Shown here: in pieces, positions 18,471 through 26,451 of the stretch
Layout: every line of letters starts with the position of its first letter
Numbering within the stretch: the stretch's first letter is position 1
Assembly (NCBI GenBank): GCA_905221375.1
Contig: CAJNCY010000009.1
Span: forward strand, 1 to 64,000
Source: a bacterium
GTDB taxonomy: Bacteria; Bacillota; Bacilli; Lactobacillales; Streptococcaceae
Direction: 5' to 3'
Length of the DNA stretch: 64,000 bases
The notes under the pieces: model-generated
Database searches by the model: none
The model's input: the letters and a program-made list of their open reading frames with translations, nothing else
What the model was told of the DNA's origin: nothing
Made by a program: the position numbers and the translations under genes

Positions 18471-18535
18471 CAATTCAAGATGTTTTGATGCCAATTAAAT
18501 ATTTTGATGAAAGAATAAAAAAATAGTGCTATACT
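18471..18535 (+). promoter_or_regulatory. Direct repeats and extended -10 of the double-glycine peptide gene
   Basis: CAATTCAAG and CAATTAAAT begin 21 bp apart and each is followed by TTTTGATG. The extended -10 TGCTATACT lies at 18527-18535, 20 bases after the repeats. There is no consensus -35, as expected for a response-regulator-dependent promoter. Confidence 0.6.
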
Positions 18536-18588
18536 AACAGTGAAAAGGTTGCAACAGGACAAAAATTAAAAATAAAAAGGATACAAAA

Positions 18589-18780
18589 ATGATGGAACAA
18601 TTTGAAATTATGGATACTGAAATGCTTGATCATATAGAGGGTGGAGATGTATCTGATATTTATAGAGGGTATGCTTATCAGGGAAGTCCATTTGGTTCTT
18701 ACCCTTCTATATTAAAAAATTCAGGTTCTTTTCCAGTAAGTGGGTACTGTCCGCGTGGTTATCGTGACCTTGGTTATTAG
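18589..18780 (+). CDS. Double-glycine leader peptide (pheromone or bacteriocin precursor)
   Basis: A 63-residue precursor (62 if the second ATG is used; AAAGGA serves both). The leader EQFEIMDTEMLDHIEGG fits the ComC/class II consensus, with spaced hydrophobic residues and a terminal Gly-Gly for a peptidase-containing ABC exporter. The 44-residue mature part is rich in Gly, Tyr, Ser and Pro, with one Cys (SGYCPRGYRDLGY at the end). It lacks GxxxG helix motifs and is not strongly cationic, so it does not look like a standard pore-forming bacteriocin. No exporter is encoded nearby; ComAB or BlpAB elsewhere would be needed. It could be the inducer of the adjacent kinase, a bacteriocin, or both. 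Confidence 0.82.
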   Translation: MMEQFEIMDTEMLDHIEGGDVSDIYRGYAYQGSPFGSYPSILKNSGSFPVSGYCPRGYRDLGY

Positions 18781-18840
18781 GAGCAGGTTTTCATTTATGT
18801 GGAATATAGGCTGAAATATAAGAAATGAGGAAGAATTTCT

Positions 18841-19530
18841 ATGAAAAAGTATCAACTTCTATTCAAAATAAGTGCAGTCTTCTCTTACCTGTTTTTCGTA
18901 TTTGGACTTGCTAAGCTGACGCTTATTGTTCAAAATTATTGGCAATTTTCTTCCCAGATTGGCAATTTCGTCTGGATTCAAAATATCTTGAGTTTGCTAT
19001 TTAGCGGAGTCATGATTTGGATTCTGGTTAAGACAGGTCATGGTTATCTCTTTCACATTCCAAGAAAAAAATGGCTTTGGTATTCGATTTTGACAGTATT
19101 AGTGGTAGTGCTCCAGATCTCTTTTAACGTTCAGACAGCTAAACATGTTCAGTCAACTGCTGAAGGTTGGGCTGTATTGATCGGTTATAGTGGGACCAAC
19201 TTTGCAGAGCTAGGTATTTATATAGCCCTGTTCTTTCTGGTTCCACTGATGGAAGAGTTAATCTATAGAGGATTACTGCAACACGCCTTTTTTAAGCATT
19301 CGAGATTTGGCCTTGATTTGCTTCTTCCGTCAATTTTATTTGCTCTTCCTCATTTTTCAAGCCTGCCTAGTCTGTTAGATATCTTTGTCTTTGCAACATC
19401 TGGTATCATCTTTGCTAGTTTGACCCGCTATACCAAGAGCATTTATCCTTCCTATGCGGTGCATGTGATCAATAATATTTTCGCAACATTACCATTTTTG
19501 CTGACTTTTTTACACAGGGTATTTGGGTAA
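18841..19530 (+). CDS. CPBP (CAAX/Abi) family membrane protease
   Basis: A 229-residue protein with six or more membrane segments. The three family motifs are present: MEELIYRGLL (EExxxR), FALPHFSSL (conserved His) and HVINNIFA (HxxxN). These intramembrane metalloproteases are common in class II bacteriocin loci such as blp, where they confer self-immunity. It starts 60 bp after the double-glycine peptide gene with AGGAAG before the ATG, so it is likely co-transcribed with it. Role in immunity to that peptide is inferred. Confidence 0.85.
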   Translation: MKKYQLLFKISAVFSYLFFVFGLAKLTLIVQNYWQFSSQIGNFVWIQNILSLLFSGVMIWILVKTGHGYLFHIPRKKWLWYSILTVLVVVLQISFNVQTAKHVQSTAEGWAVLIGYSGTNFAELGIYIALFFLVPLMEELIYRGLLQHAFFKHSRFGLDLLLPSILFALPHFSSLPSLLDIFVFATSGIIFASLTRYTKSIYPSYAVHVINNIFATLPFLLTFLHRVFG

Positions 19531-19589
19531 AATATTAGCATGAGAGCTAGGAATGATAGCTTTTCAAATATTTCAGGAGGTAAATGAGT

Positions 19590-19886
19590 ATGACACCATT
19601 AAAATGGTTTGCCGGAGGCAGTGAAAGACGTTGTGAAGCCATGATTATCATAGATCATCTATTGGAAGATATAAAGGATACGCCTCAACTGACTCCTTTG
19701 AAAAATCTGTTAGTAAGTTATAAAAGGCGATTAGAGGACGATGGGACCTCTACCCCATTTATATTGAGCCAAATGAATGTTGACATCTCACGTATGTTAA
19801 TTGACAATAAGCTGATTCTGTCAGAAAGTCAAGCTGAGCAGATCAAAAAATTGAGAGAACTATCTGCTATTCGCTATGGTTACTGA
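19590..19886 (+). CDS. Bacteriocin immunity protein (EntA immunity-like)
   Basis: A 98-residue cytoplasmic helical protein. Size and layout match the enterocin A/PncM-type immunity family: a four-helix bundle with a polar C-terminus (MLIDNKLILSESQAEQIKKL). The start is set at ATG 19590 because AGGAGGT is nine bases upstream; the ATG at 19584 would be too close. It follows the CPBP gene by 59 bases and ends the peptide cassette. A second member of this general type is encoded at 56337. Confidence 0.75.
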   Translation: MTPLKWFAGGSERRCEAMIIIDHLLEDIKDTPQLTPLKNLLVSYKRRLEDDGTSTPFILSQMNVDISRMLIDNKLILSESQAEQIKKLRELSAIRYGY

Positions 19887-20017
19887 GGAAGTGCAGGGAC
19901 AGGCCACCTTCTACAATTTCCAGTCAAATAAATTGCATTCGTTTTCTCAAGCAGGTATACTAGTATAGTTAGATGAAAAATTCTGAAAATTTAATAATAG
20001 AAAAGAGAACAAATCTT

Positions 20018-21004
20018 ATGGCAAAAGATATTCGTGTCTTACTTTACTACCTTTACACTCCAATTGAAAATGCAGAGCAATTTGCTGCAGACCACTTGGC
20101 TTTCTGTAAATCAATCGGCCTTAAAGGCCGTATCCTAGTCGCTGACGAAGGAATTAACGGAACAGTTTCAGGTGATTATGAAACAACTCAAAAATACATG
20201 GACTACGTTCATAGCCTCCCAGGCATGGAAGACCTCTGGTTCAAGATTGACGAAGAAAATGAACAAGCCTTCAAGAAGATGTTTGTTCGCTACAAGAAAG
20301 AAATTGTCCACCTTGGTTTGGAGGATGATAACTTTGACAACGACATCAACCCACTTGAAACAACAGGTGCCTACTTGTCTCCAAAAGAGTTCAAAGAAGC
20401 CCTTCTTGACGAAGATACAGTTGTCCTTGACACACGTAACGATTACGAGTATGATCTAGGACATTTCCGTGGGGCTATCCGCCCAGACATCCGCAACTTC
20501 CGTGAGTTACCACAATGGGTTCGTGATAACAAGGAAAAATTCATGGACAAGCGTGTCGTGGTTTACTGTACAGGTGGCGTTCGCTGTGAGAAATTCTCAG
20601 GTTGGATGGTCCGTGAAGGCTACAAAGATGTTGGTCAATTGCACGGAGGAATTGCAACTTACGGTAAAGACCCCGAAGTCCAAGGTGAGCTTTGGGATGG
20701 AAAAATGTATGTCTTTGACGAGCGTATTGCCGTAGATGTTAACCACGTTAACCCAACTATCGTAGGAAAAGACTGGTTTGATGGAACACCATGTGAACGT
20801 TATGTCAACTGTGGAAATCCATTCTGTAACCGTCGTATCTTGACATCAGAAGAAAATGAAGACAAGTACCTTCGTGGATGCTCACACGAGTGCCGTGTTC
20901 ACCCACGTAACCGCTATATTTCAGAAAATGAATTGACACAAGCTGAAGTTATCGAGCGCCTAGCCGCTATCGGTGAAAGCTTGGATCAAGCAGCTACAGT
21001 ATAA
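20018..21004 (+). CDS. trhO: tRNA U34 hydroxylase TrhO (UPF0176)
   Basis: A 328-residue protein equal in length to pneumococcal UPF0176. TrhO-family rhodanese proteins hydroxylate uridine-34 of tRNAs (ho5U34). The N-terminal acylphosphatase-like domain ([10 protein letters not shown] to about residue 100) precedes the rhodanese domain with active-site Cys in [15 protein letters not shown]. The C-terminal Cys cluster ([21 protein letters not shown]) probably binds metal. The start is placed at MAKDIRV in line with the family; an in-frame ATG 15 codons upstream has no ribosome site. Core gene, with a terminator directly after it. Confidence 0.95.
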   Translation: MAKDIRVLLYYLYTPIENAEQFAADHLAFCKSIGLKGRILVADEGINGTVSGDYETTQKYMDYVHSLPGMEDLWFKIDEENEQAFKKMFVRYKKEIVHLGLEDDNFDNDINPLETTGAYLSPKEFKEALLDEDTVVLDTRNDYEYDLGHFRGAIRPDIRNFRELPQWVRDNKEKFMDKRVVVYCTGGVRCEKFSGWMVREGYKDVGQLHGGIATYGKDPEVQGELWDGKMYVFDERIAVDVNHVNPTIVGKDWFDGTPCERYVNCGNPFCNRRILTSEENEDKYLRGCSHECRVHPRNRYISENELTQAEVIERLAAIGESLDQAATV

Positions 21005-21009
21005 GATTA

Positions 21010-21033
21010 AACAGTCCTCAGGGGCTGTTTTTC
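21010..21033 (+). terminator. Intrinsic terminator of trhO
   Basis: AACAGTCC pairs with GGGCTGTT around a four-base loop, followed by five T. Confidence 0.85.
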
Positions 21034-21090
21034 TATGTTTTTTACTCAAAAATCTAAAGTTTGTTTCTGTATCTTTCAGGAAAATAAGGT

Positions 21091-21113
21091 ATACTATATG
21101 TAAACGATTTCAA
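21091..21113 (+). promoter_or_regulatory. -10 box with overlapping-start cre site
   Basis: TATACT (21091-21096) is followed by ATGTAAACGATTTCA (21099-21113), a perfect cre by both common consensus forms. The cre lies three bases after the -10 and eight before the ribosome site, so CcpA should repress the following gene. Confidence 0.75.
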
Positions 21114-21125
21114 AGGAGTCCAGTT

Positions 21126-21986
21126 ATGACGAAAACATTTTTTATTCCAAATAAACAGAGCATTTTAGGAGAACAGGAAATTTTGACTGCCAAGTCCATC
21201 TTGGCTTTGGTAGATGGTTTGGAGTCACATAGCTATGATGCAGTCTATCTCCGTCAGCCACTTAATCGTCTCGAGTATATCGAGTGTGCAATAGTGGGGC
21301 AATCACAATTTCTCTTTAAAATTAGTTATGCTGATGGTCAAAAGGCTTATCGTGTCGAGCTTCCTGATCTATTAACGAAGACAGACTGGGAGATTATCAA
21401 AGCATTTTTAGATGCCCTGCTTGCTTACACAGGAACTGAGATTGAAGGGCTCGATGGTTTTGACTTTGAAGCTTATTTCCAAGCAGGTATTCAAGCCCAT
21501 CTGGCTGATAGTGCAGCCCGTTTTACGATTTGCCAAGGAATTTTTAATCCTGTTTTCTTTAGTCATGATGATTTGAAAAGCTTTTTAGAGGCAGATGGCT
21601 TGGCTCAGTTTGAAGCGCGTGTACGTGCGGTTCAAGAGACGGATGCTCACTTTGCAAGAGTTTCCTTTTATCAGGATGGAGAAGGACAAGTTCACGGTGT
21701 TTACCATCTGGCTCAAGGAGTCAAGACAGTGTTACCGAGAGAACCATTTGTTCCTGCTGCCTATATTGAGCAATTGGTGGATAAGGAAGTCCAGTGGGAG
21801 ATTGACTTGGTTCAAATTACAGGAGATGGCTCTAAACCAGAAGACTATGAAGCCATTACTCGCTTGGACTATGCAAAATTCCTAGAGTCACTACCATCAG
21901 CATCTTACCACCAACTAGACGCCAATCAATTAGAAATACAACCCATCTTAGACAAAGATTTTAAAGCATTAGCACAAGAAAAGTAA
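21126..21986 (+). CDS. Conserved hypothetical protein under a cre site
   Basis: A 286-residue soluble protein conserved next to trhO in pneumococci; I do not recognise a functional family. It starts MTKTFFIPNKQSILGEQEIL after an AAAGGAG ribosome site; longer upstream frames are excluded because they overlap trhO and its terminator. It has no signal peptide or membrane segments and is acidic, with few cysteines. The promoter region carries a perfect CcpA operator, which ties it to carbon status. No catalytic motif was seen. Confidence 0.8.
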   Translation: MTKTFFIPNKQSILGEQEILTAKSILALVDGLESHSYDAVYLRQPLNRLEYIECAIVGQSQFLFKISYADGQKAYRVELPDLLTKTDWEIIKAFLDALLAYTGTEIEGLDGFDFEAYFQAGIQAHLADSAARFTICQGIFNPVFFSHDDLKSFLEADGLAQFEARVRAVQETDAHFARVSFYQDGEGQVHGVYHLAQGVKTVLPREPFVPAAYIEQLVDKEVQWEIDLVQITGDGSKPEDYEAITRLDYAKFLESLPSASYHQLDANQLEIQPILDKDFKALAQEK

Positions 21987-21991
21987 AGCAG

Positions 21992-22017
21992 AAGCAGGTC
22001 AATCGACTTGCTTTTTG
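21992..22017 (+). terminator. Intrinsic terminator (rightward)
   Basis: AAGCAGGTC pairs with GACTTGCTT (one wobble) around AATC and is followed by T. Confidence 0.82.
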
Positions 22018-22021
22018 GCAT

Positions 22022-22051
22022 AGAAAAAATCCTGCCATGGATGACAGGATT
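22022..22051 (-). terminator. Intrinsic terminator (leftward)
   Basis: AATCCTG pairs with CAGGATT; on the minus strand it is followed by a T run. It ends the transcript of the Glu-rich membrane protein gene. Confidence 0.8.
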
Positions 22052-22056
22052 GAAGT

Positions 22057-23121
22057 TTAAAGAAAGGCCAAGATACGAAGATAGTCCCCAATCAGTGCGA
22101 CTTCAGCTACAAAGAAGAGGAGGATAATAACTCCGTTCACAAGGACAGACAAGAATAATTGATAGAAGGAGTCGGTTTCACTTGCTTGACTTGGTCTTGT
22201 AATGATATGGAGACTAGCGAGCAGAATGATCCCAATGCTAATCACACACAAGAGAGCTGTAAATCGTAGGCTGTCAAAGAAGGCAAAGAAACTAGCAATA
22301 GCAGTGAGGAAGATTGGAATTGCCAAGAGTTGACTATATTGTTGGAGAATCTTTTCTAGCGTCCAGTCCTTTTCTTGGTAGATAAATCGTCTCACGACGA
22401 AACTACCCAAGAGGAATGAAAAGAAGAAGAGTGTTGTCGCTACTAGGATAGAGATAATCGAAAAGAGATTTAATGAAGCAAATTGTTCAGGGAAGTGATT
22501 ATGCATAGTTGCTATATATCCATAGTAAGCATGTTTGATGTGGTAGATACTAAAGAAAAAGGAAGATGCAGAAAACAGAATGAGCAAGAGAAAGGCTGTG
22601 TAGCTGTGTGTGCTACTTGTTTCAAGCTTGCTTGTAGGAGATTTGAGAGCCTCCACTAGCCAAGACCAAAAATCAAGCACTTGCTCTTTCCATTTATCCG
22701 TAGATTTTGGAGCTTGGTCGGGGATATAAGGACTTTCTAAGGATTGACTGATAAGAAGTGGCTCTTTCGTGGTTGCTTTTTGCTGAGAAAGAGCTTCTTG
22801 GTTCTCTTCAGCTTTAGTGACTTTTTCTGTTTCTTTAGAAATGTCAGGCTCTTCTTCAGTAGAATTGGATGCTTTCTTTTCTTCTATTTCTGTTCTCGCT
22901 TCACTGTCTTCAGGAGCTTCAATTTTCTCTTCTTGCTGGCTTTCCAGTTCGACTTCAGCTTGAGAGACTTCCTCCTCTACTTGAGTATTTTTTTCAATTG
23001 GCGTATCGAGATCGGCTATCCTTTCTTCAGCCTTGTCTGCAACATCTTGGACTTGTTCATCAGGCTTGTTCTTGCTTGTTGTTTTTACAAAATCATTACT
23101 TTCAAACCATTCTTGTTTCAT
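22057..23121 (-). CDS. Membrane protein with Glu-rich cytoplasmic tail
   Basis: A 354-residue protein in two parts. Residues 1 to about 140 are a charged, low-complexity Glu/Lys/Ser/Thr tail. Residues 170-354 carry about five membrane segments (HSYTAFLLLILFSASSFFF begins the first), similar in outline to Yip1-type membrane domains. AAAAAGGAGG precedes the start. It is conserved at this place in pneumococci, but the function is unknown to me. The tail resembles scaffolding or cell-envelope interaction regions. It follows the DUF4097 gene on the same strand by 57 bases and may be part of the PadR operon. Confidence 0.8.
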   Translation of the reverse strand: MKQEWFESNDFVKTTSKNKPDEQVQDVADKAEERIADLDTPIEKNTQVEEEVSQAEVELESQQEEKIEAPEDSEARTEIEEKKASNSTEEEPDISKETEKVTKAEENQEALSQQKATTKEPLLISQSLESPYIPDQAPKSTDKWKEQVLDFWSWLVEALKSPTSKLETSSTHSYTAFLLLILFSASSFFFSIYHIKHAYYGYIATMHNHFPEQFASLNLFSIISILVATTLFFFSFLLGSFVVRRFIYQEKDWTLEKILQQYSQLLAIPIFLTAIASFFAFFDSLRFTALLCVISIGIILLASLHIITRPSQASETDSFYQLFLSVLVNGVIILLFFVAEVALIGDYLRILAFL

Positions 23122-23178
23122 GGTAGAACCTCCTTTTTAGTGGGTTATGTGTCATAGTGGTCGATATAAATAGGTTTA

Positions 23179-24090
23179 TTAAGGTCTGTTAGCTGTAGTT
23201 TCAAGACTAATATAATCATCAGCCTTAGCGATGAGTTGACCTTTTGCATCAGTTTTTTCAGTTTTGTAAGGGTTGCTTAATTCGTTGGGGTGGCGTTGAC
23301 TCTCATCTCTCGATAACTGATAAATAGGACCATGGTGACTCGAGAGGTCTAAGTTAATTTCTTGGCTTTCTTTTTGAGTTAGCATGATACTGAGCGTATT
23401 TTTAGAAGATAGTTCTACTTTACCATATACTTTAATATTTTCAGCGTGGAAGTGATGTTCTGTTGACTCTAGCTGACTATCTGTAAGGTCTGTATCAAAG
23501 ATATTAATGATATTAGGGGTTGTGAGTTTGCTGTTTTTGATACGACTTCCTTCAATTCGGAGGATATAGCTGTTTGTATTGAGGGTCGCATTTTCAAGAG
23601 TGGCATTAGTGATACTGGTTTGACCGCGATTGGCTGACACGTTGATCCCTTTTAGACTTCTTCCTTTTGGAACTTGGAGAATAACTTCTTCAAAACGACG
23701 AGAGTAGCTACTTGCGATATGGAGAATCCCGCCAATTCCAGAAGAGAGAAATGGGGTTTCAGACAGTTTCTTATCAGTGAGGCTCAGCGTTTTATCGTTT
23801 TGATTTGTGACAAGATCATGGTTAGCAGAAATAGATGGATGGTAAGAAATGTGGATTTGATCATCCAAAGAGTCTGTGATGGTCAGCGCGTGTTGGTGGA
23901 GAGTAATTTCTAGGTTTTCGACTTCCTTGCCAAAGGTTAGCTCTTCCATCCGGCTATCATAGACAGGTTCTTTGGACATGGCCAGTAGGCTCTTAATTCC
24001 GTCAGATTGGATACCTACAAAAAGCAAGATAAAGCCGATAACGGTAGTCACCACACCAAAAATGAGAAATCCTTTTGTCAATTTACGCAT
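23179..24090 (-). CDS. DUF4097-type membrane-anchored beta-helix protein
   Basis: A 303-residue protein with one N-terminal membrane segment (GFLIFGVVTTVIGFILLFVG) and an outside beta-rich domain with repeated N/S/T strand patterns (INVSANRG, ATLNTNSY, TTPNIINIFDTDL), typical of DUF4097 beta-helices. The start at MRKLTKGF follows AGAGGTG; longer forms lack a ribosome site. The gene overlaps the DUF1700 gene by eight bases, so translation is coupled. This PadR-DUF1700-DUF4097 set is widespread in Firmicutes and thought to respond to envelope stress. Confidence 0.85.
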   Translation of the reverse strand: MRKLTKGFLIFGVVTTVIGFILLFVGIQSDGIKSLLAMSKEPVYDSRMEELTFGKEVENLEITLHQHALTITDSLDDQIHISYHPSISANHDLVTNQNDKTLSLTDKKLSETPFLSSGIGGILHIASSYSRRFEEVILQVPKGRSLKGINVSANRGQTSITNATLENATLNTNSYILRIEGSRIKNSKLTTPNIINIFDTDLTDSQLESTEHHFHAENIKVYGKVELSSKNTLSIMLTQKESQEINLDLSSHHGPIYQLSRDESQRHPNELSNPYKTEKTDAKGQLIAKADDYISLETTANRP

Positions 24091-24676
24091 GCTGGTCACC
24101 TCTCTTTCCTTTTTTAAGAACAAATTGCACCAGGCGAACAATGAGTAGGCCGAAGAAGCGGGCTACATAGGAAATACCTAGTAAAACCAGCGAAGAAGCA
24201 CCGATGGCTAGTAAACCAGAACCGAAAATCAAGATAAAGGCTGATTTTGCTTGGGCGAGGACAGTGAAACTTTCAACTAAAAATAGGAATCCGCCGATGA
24301 TACCAAGTATGGAAACCGCAAAGAAAGCTAGAATGACAGTCAAGGCTGCCACAAGGATTGCGAACAGGGACACGAGGATGGCGATTCCCAGAGGAATACC
24401 GATGGGTGCTGCAAGGAGAGCTAACAAGGCGATATGCAAAATTTGTCGGTTATTCTTTTGAGCGGGTGCCTCATTGATTTTTTTATCGAGAAGATTAGAG
24501 AGGACTTCGTGAGCTGCTTCCTTAGGAGTTCCCAAACTAGCGATGAGTTCTTCTTCTCCCTCGACTCCAGCATCGTCAAAGAGTTCCCTGAAATAGTCCA
24601 TGGCTTCAATTTGGTCAGCCTGAGGCAGTTTTTTGAGATAAAGTTCTAGCTGAGTCAGGTATTCAGTTCTTGTCAT
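24083..24676 (-). CDS. DUF1700 membrane protein
   Basis: A 197-residue protein. The N-terminal cytoplasmic helical part (MTRTEYLTQLELYLKKLP, then AMDYFRELFDDAGVEGEEEL) is the hallmark of DUF1700/HAAS proteins. About four membrane segments follow, and the end is basic (KKGKRGDQHA). It overlaps the padR gene by 14 bases and the DUF4097 gene by eight, a tightly coupled three-gene operon. HAAS domains are linked to PadR-controlled membrane systems. Molecular role unknown. Confidence 0.88.
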   Translation of the reverse strand: MTRTEYLTQLELYLKKLPQADQIEAMDYFRELFDDAGVEGEEELIASLGTPKEAAHEVLSNLLDKKINEAPAQKNNRQILHIALLALLAAPIGIPLGIAILVSLFAILVAALTVILAFFAVSILGIIGGFLFLVESFTVLAQAKSAFILIFGSGLLAIGASSLVLLGISYVARFFGLLIVRLVQFVLKKGKRGDQHA

Positions 24677-24989
24677 GGCGGATACTCCCTTCTATGATGC
24701 CATTAATGGTGTCTGTATAGAGTGCCCATTCATCTTTTAGGGTCACGAGCTGTTCTATACCACCATTTGTCAAGGAGTAGTATTTGCGCATGCGACCTTG
24801 GAACTCTCTAGAATAGGTGGTCAGAAAGTTATTGCCCTCCAATTTTTTGAGAATGGGATAGAGCGTAGATTCTTTGATATTAGCGATAAGCTTAATGGTC
24901 TGGCTAATCTCATAACCATAAGAATCATCTTGCTCCAGTACGGCCAAGATGAGAAATTCAATCAAGGCAGAGGATGTTGGAAAGTACAT
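24663..24989 (-). CDS. PadR-family transcriptional regulator
   Basis: A 108-residue winged-helix repressor of the PadR family, subfamily 2 size. The motif ALIEFLILAVLEQDDSYGYEIS opens the DNA-binding domain; ESTLYPILKKLEGNNFLTTY is the recognition helix and wing start, and YYSLTNGG the wing. It is first in a three-gene operon and most likely represses its own promoter through the ATGTGTA/TACACAT repeats immediately upstream. The inducer is unknown; PadR proteins of such operons often sense membrane-active compounds. Confidence 0.92.
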   Translation of the reverse strand: MYFPTSSALIEFLILAVLEQDDSYGYEISQTIKLIANIKESTLYPILKKLEGNNFLTTYSREFQGRMRKYYSLTNGGIEQLVTLKDEWALYTDTINGIIEGSIRHDKN

Positions 24990-25007
24990 GGGAAACCTCC
25001 TTTTCTA

Positions 25008-25043
25008 ATGTGTAAGATTTTTATATATAATTTTTCTACACAT
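25008..25043. promoter_or_regulatory. PadR operator candidate
   Basis: The inverted arms ATGTGTA and TACACAT are 22 bp apart, between the -10 and the start of padR. A further ATGTGTA with matching AT-rich flank lies at 25080. Confidence 0.6.
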
Positions 25044-25045
25044 AC

Positions 25046-25074
25046 ATTGTACATCTAAATGAAAGCCCTGTCAA
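25046..25074 (-). promoter_or_regulatory. padR operon promoter
   Basis: On the minus strand: TTGACA, 17 bp, TACAAT. Both boxes are close to the sigma-A consensus. Confidence 0.85.
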
Positions 25075-25100
25075 GAAAAATGTGTAAAATTTTTATATAT

Positions 25101-25131
25101 ATAAAAAAACTTCTAGGCAAAACTAGAAGTT
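25101..25131 (-). terminator. Terminator of the MFS transporter gene
   Basis: AACTTCTAG pairs with CTAGAAGTT around six bases; on the minus strand a T run follows. The stem reaches the stop codon. Confidence 0.82.
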
Positions 25132-26297
25132 TAGAGGATTTTATCAGCTCTGTCCACTGTAAAGAGGGCCACAGTCATGATGATATCGACGAGTAAGAGG
25201 GCAGCTACAGCTGGCACCCAAGAGTGGAAAAGGTCAAAACTGTAACCAAAGAGGGTTGGTCCAAAGGCTGCTAGAATATAGCCTCCTGTTTGAGAAAGGC
25301 CAGATAATTGGGCTGTCTTTTCAGGGGCGCTTGTCTTGAGTGAAAAGTTGACCATGAGATAAGGGAAGAGGGCGCTGGTTGCGGTTCCGATGAGGAGATG
25401 GATGGCAAGCCAGTAAAAGAAATTACCGATTGGGAAAAAGAGCATGGAAATGCCGACCACACCAGCTAGTGAAACTAGAGTGAGCATGAGCTGACGGTTG
25501 CGAGTAGATAAACTAGTTGTCAAGCTTGGGATGGTCATTGAAAAAGGAATGCTAATCAGAGAGAAGATAGAAGTGAGCAAGCCAGCTTCGTGACTGGATA
25601 GACCTGCGTGGATGGCCATGGTAGGTAACCAAGTCATAGCGGTGTAAAAGAGCAAGGATTGAAAACCTGCAAAGATAATCACTGCCCAGACCTGTTTATT
25701 ATGCATGACCTTTGTTTGGCTTTTTTGTTTGGTTTGTGGAGCCAGTCTGTGATTATAGCGGTGATTTGGGAGCCAGACCAAAAAAGTTGCTAGACAGAGC
25801 AGGGTGAGGAGGATGATAAGTCCTTTCCAAGAACTGGCTTGTGTAATAGGCACGGCTAGATAGGAAGCTAGAGCCGTCGCAACCCCCATAGAAGTTACAT
25901 ATAAGGTAGTCAGAAAACCAATCTTCTTTGGTTGATTGGCTTGGATAAGACTAGGGAGCAGAACGTTGATGACTGCGATACTTGCCCCAACCATCAAAGT
26001 TCCTAGATAGAGCAGGGGTAGATTGATTAGTCGAATGAGAGAACCGATGGTCAAGAAGAAAAGGCTGTAGGTAAAGAGATGCTCTAAGCCGATTTTCTGA
26101 GCCAGTCGGGTAGAAAAGAGCGAGAAGAGGGTAAACATGAGGAGAGGAAGGCTGGTCAAGACACCAAGTGAACTAACTTCTACCCCCAGACCTTGCGAAA
26201 TATCTCCCAAAATAATGGGTAAAACAGTAAAAGGAGTCCGCAAGGAAACACCAATCAGGATAATACCTGGAACAAAAAAGAGTGATTGCTTTTTCAT
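25131..26297 (-). CDS. MFS transporter, CynX/NimT type
   Basis: A 388-residue major facilitator protein with twelve predicted membrane segments, in two six-helix halves joined by a basic loop (PNHRYNHRLAPQTKQKSQTK). Sequence style (MKKQSLFFVPGIILIGVSLR, then FTVLPIILGDIS) fits the CynX/NimT cyanate/nitroimidazole subfamily. The true substrate is not predictable. AGAGGT precedes the ATG. It is a single-gene unit with its own terminator, divergent from the glycosyltransferase gene. Conserved at this place in pneumococci. Confidence 0.87.
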   Translation of the reverse strand: MKKQSLFFVPGIILIGVSLRTPFTVLPIILGDISQGLGVEVSSLGVLTSLPLLMFTLFSLFSTRLAQKIGLEHLFTYSLFFLTIGSLIRLINLPLLYLGTLMVGASIAVINVLLPSLIQANQPKKIGFLTTLYVTSMGVATALASYLAVPITQASSWKGLIILLTLLCLATFLVWLPNHRYNHRLAPQTKQKSQTKVMHNKQVWAVIIFAGFQSLLFYTAMTWLPTMAIHAGLSSHEAGLLTSIFSLISIPFSMTIPSLTTSLSTRNRQLMLTLVSLAGVVGISMLFFPIGNFFYWLAIHLLIGTATSALFPYLMVNFSLKTSAPEKTAQLSGLSQTGGYILAAFGPTLFGYSFDLFHSWVPAVAALLLVDIIMTVALFTVDRADKIL

Positions 26298-26451
26298 ATA
26301 ATACCTCTTCTAGCTGATTTTAATAACAGCTTATTTTAAGGCTTTTTCCCTATAATGTCAAGTAAGGTTTCTGGCTTTCAAGATAAAAATGGGAAAGTCT
26401 TGAAAATTATGATAAAATAGTGGAAGGAAATCTATACATTGGAGAAAAACT

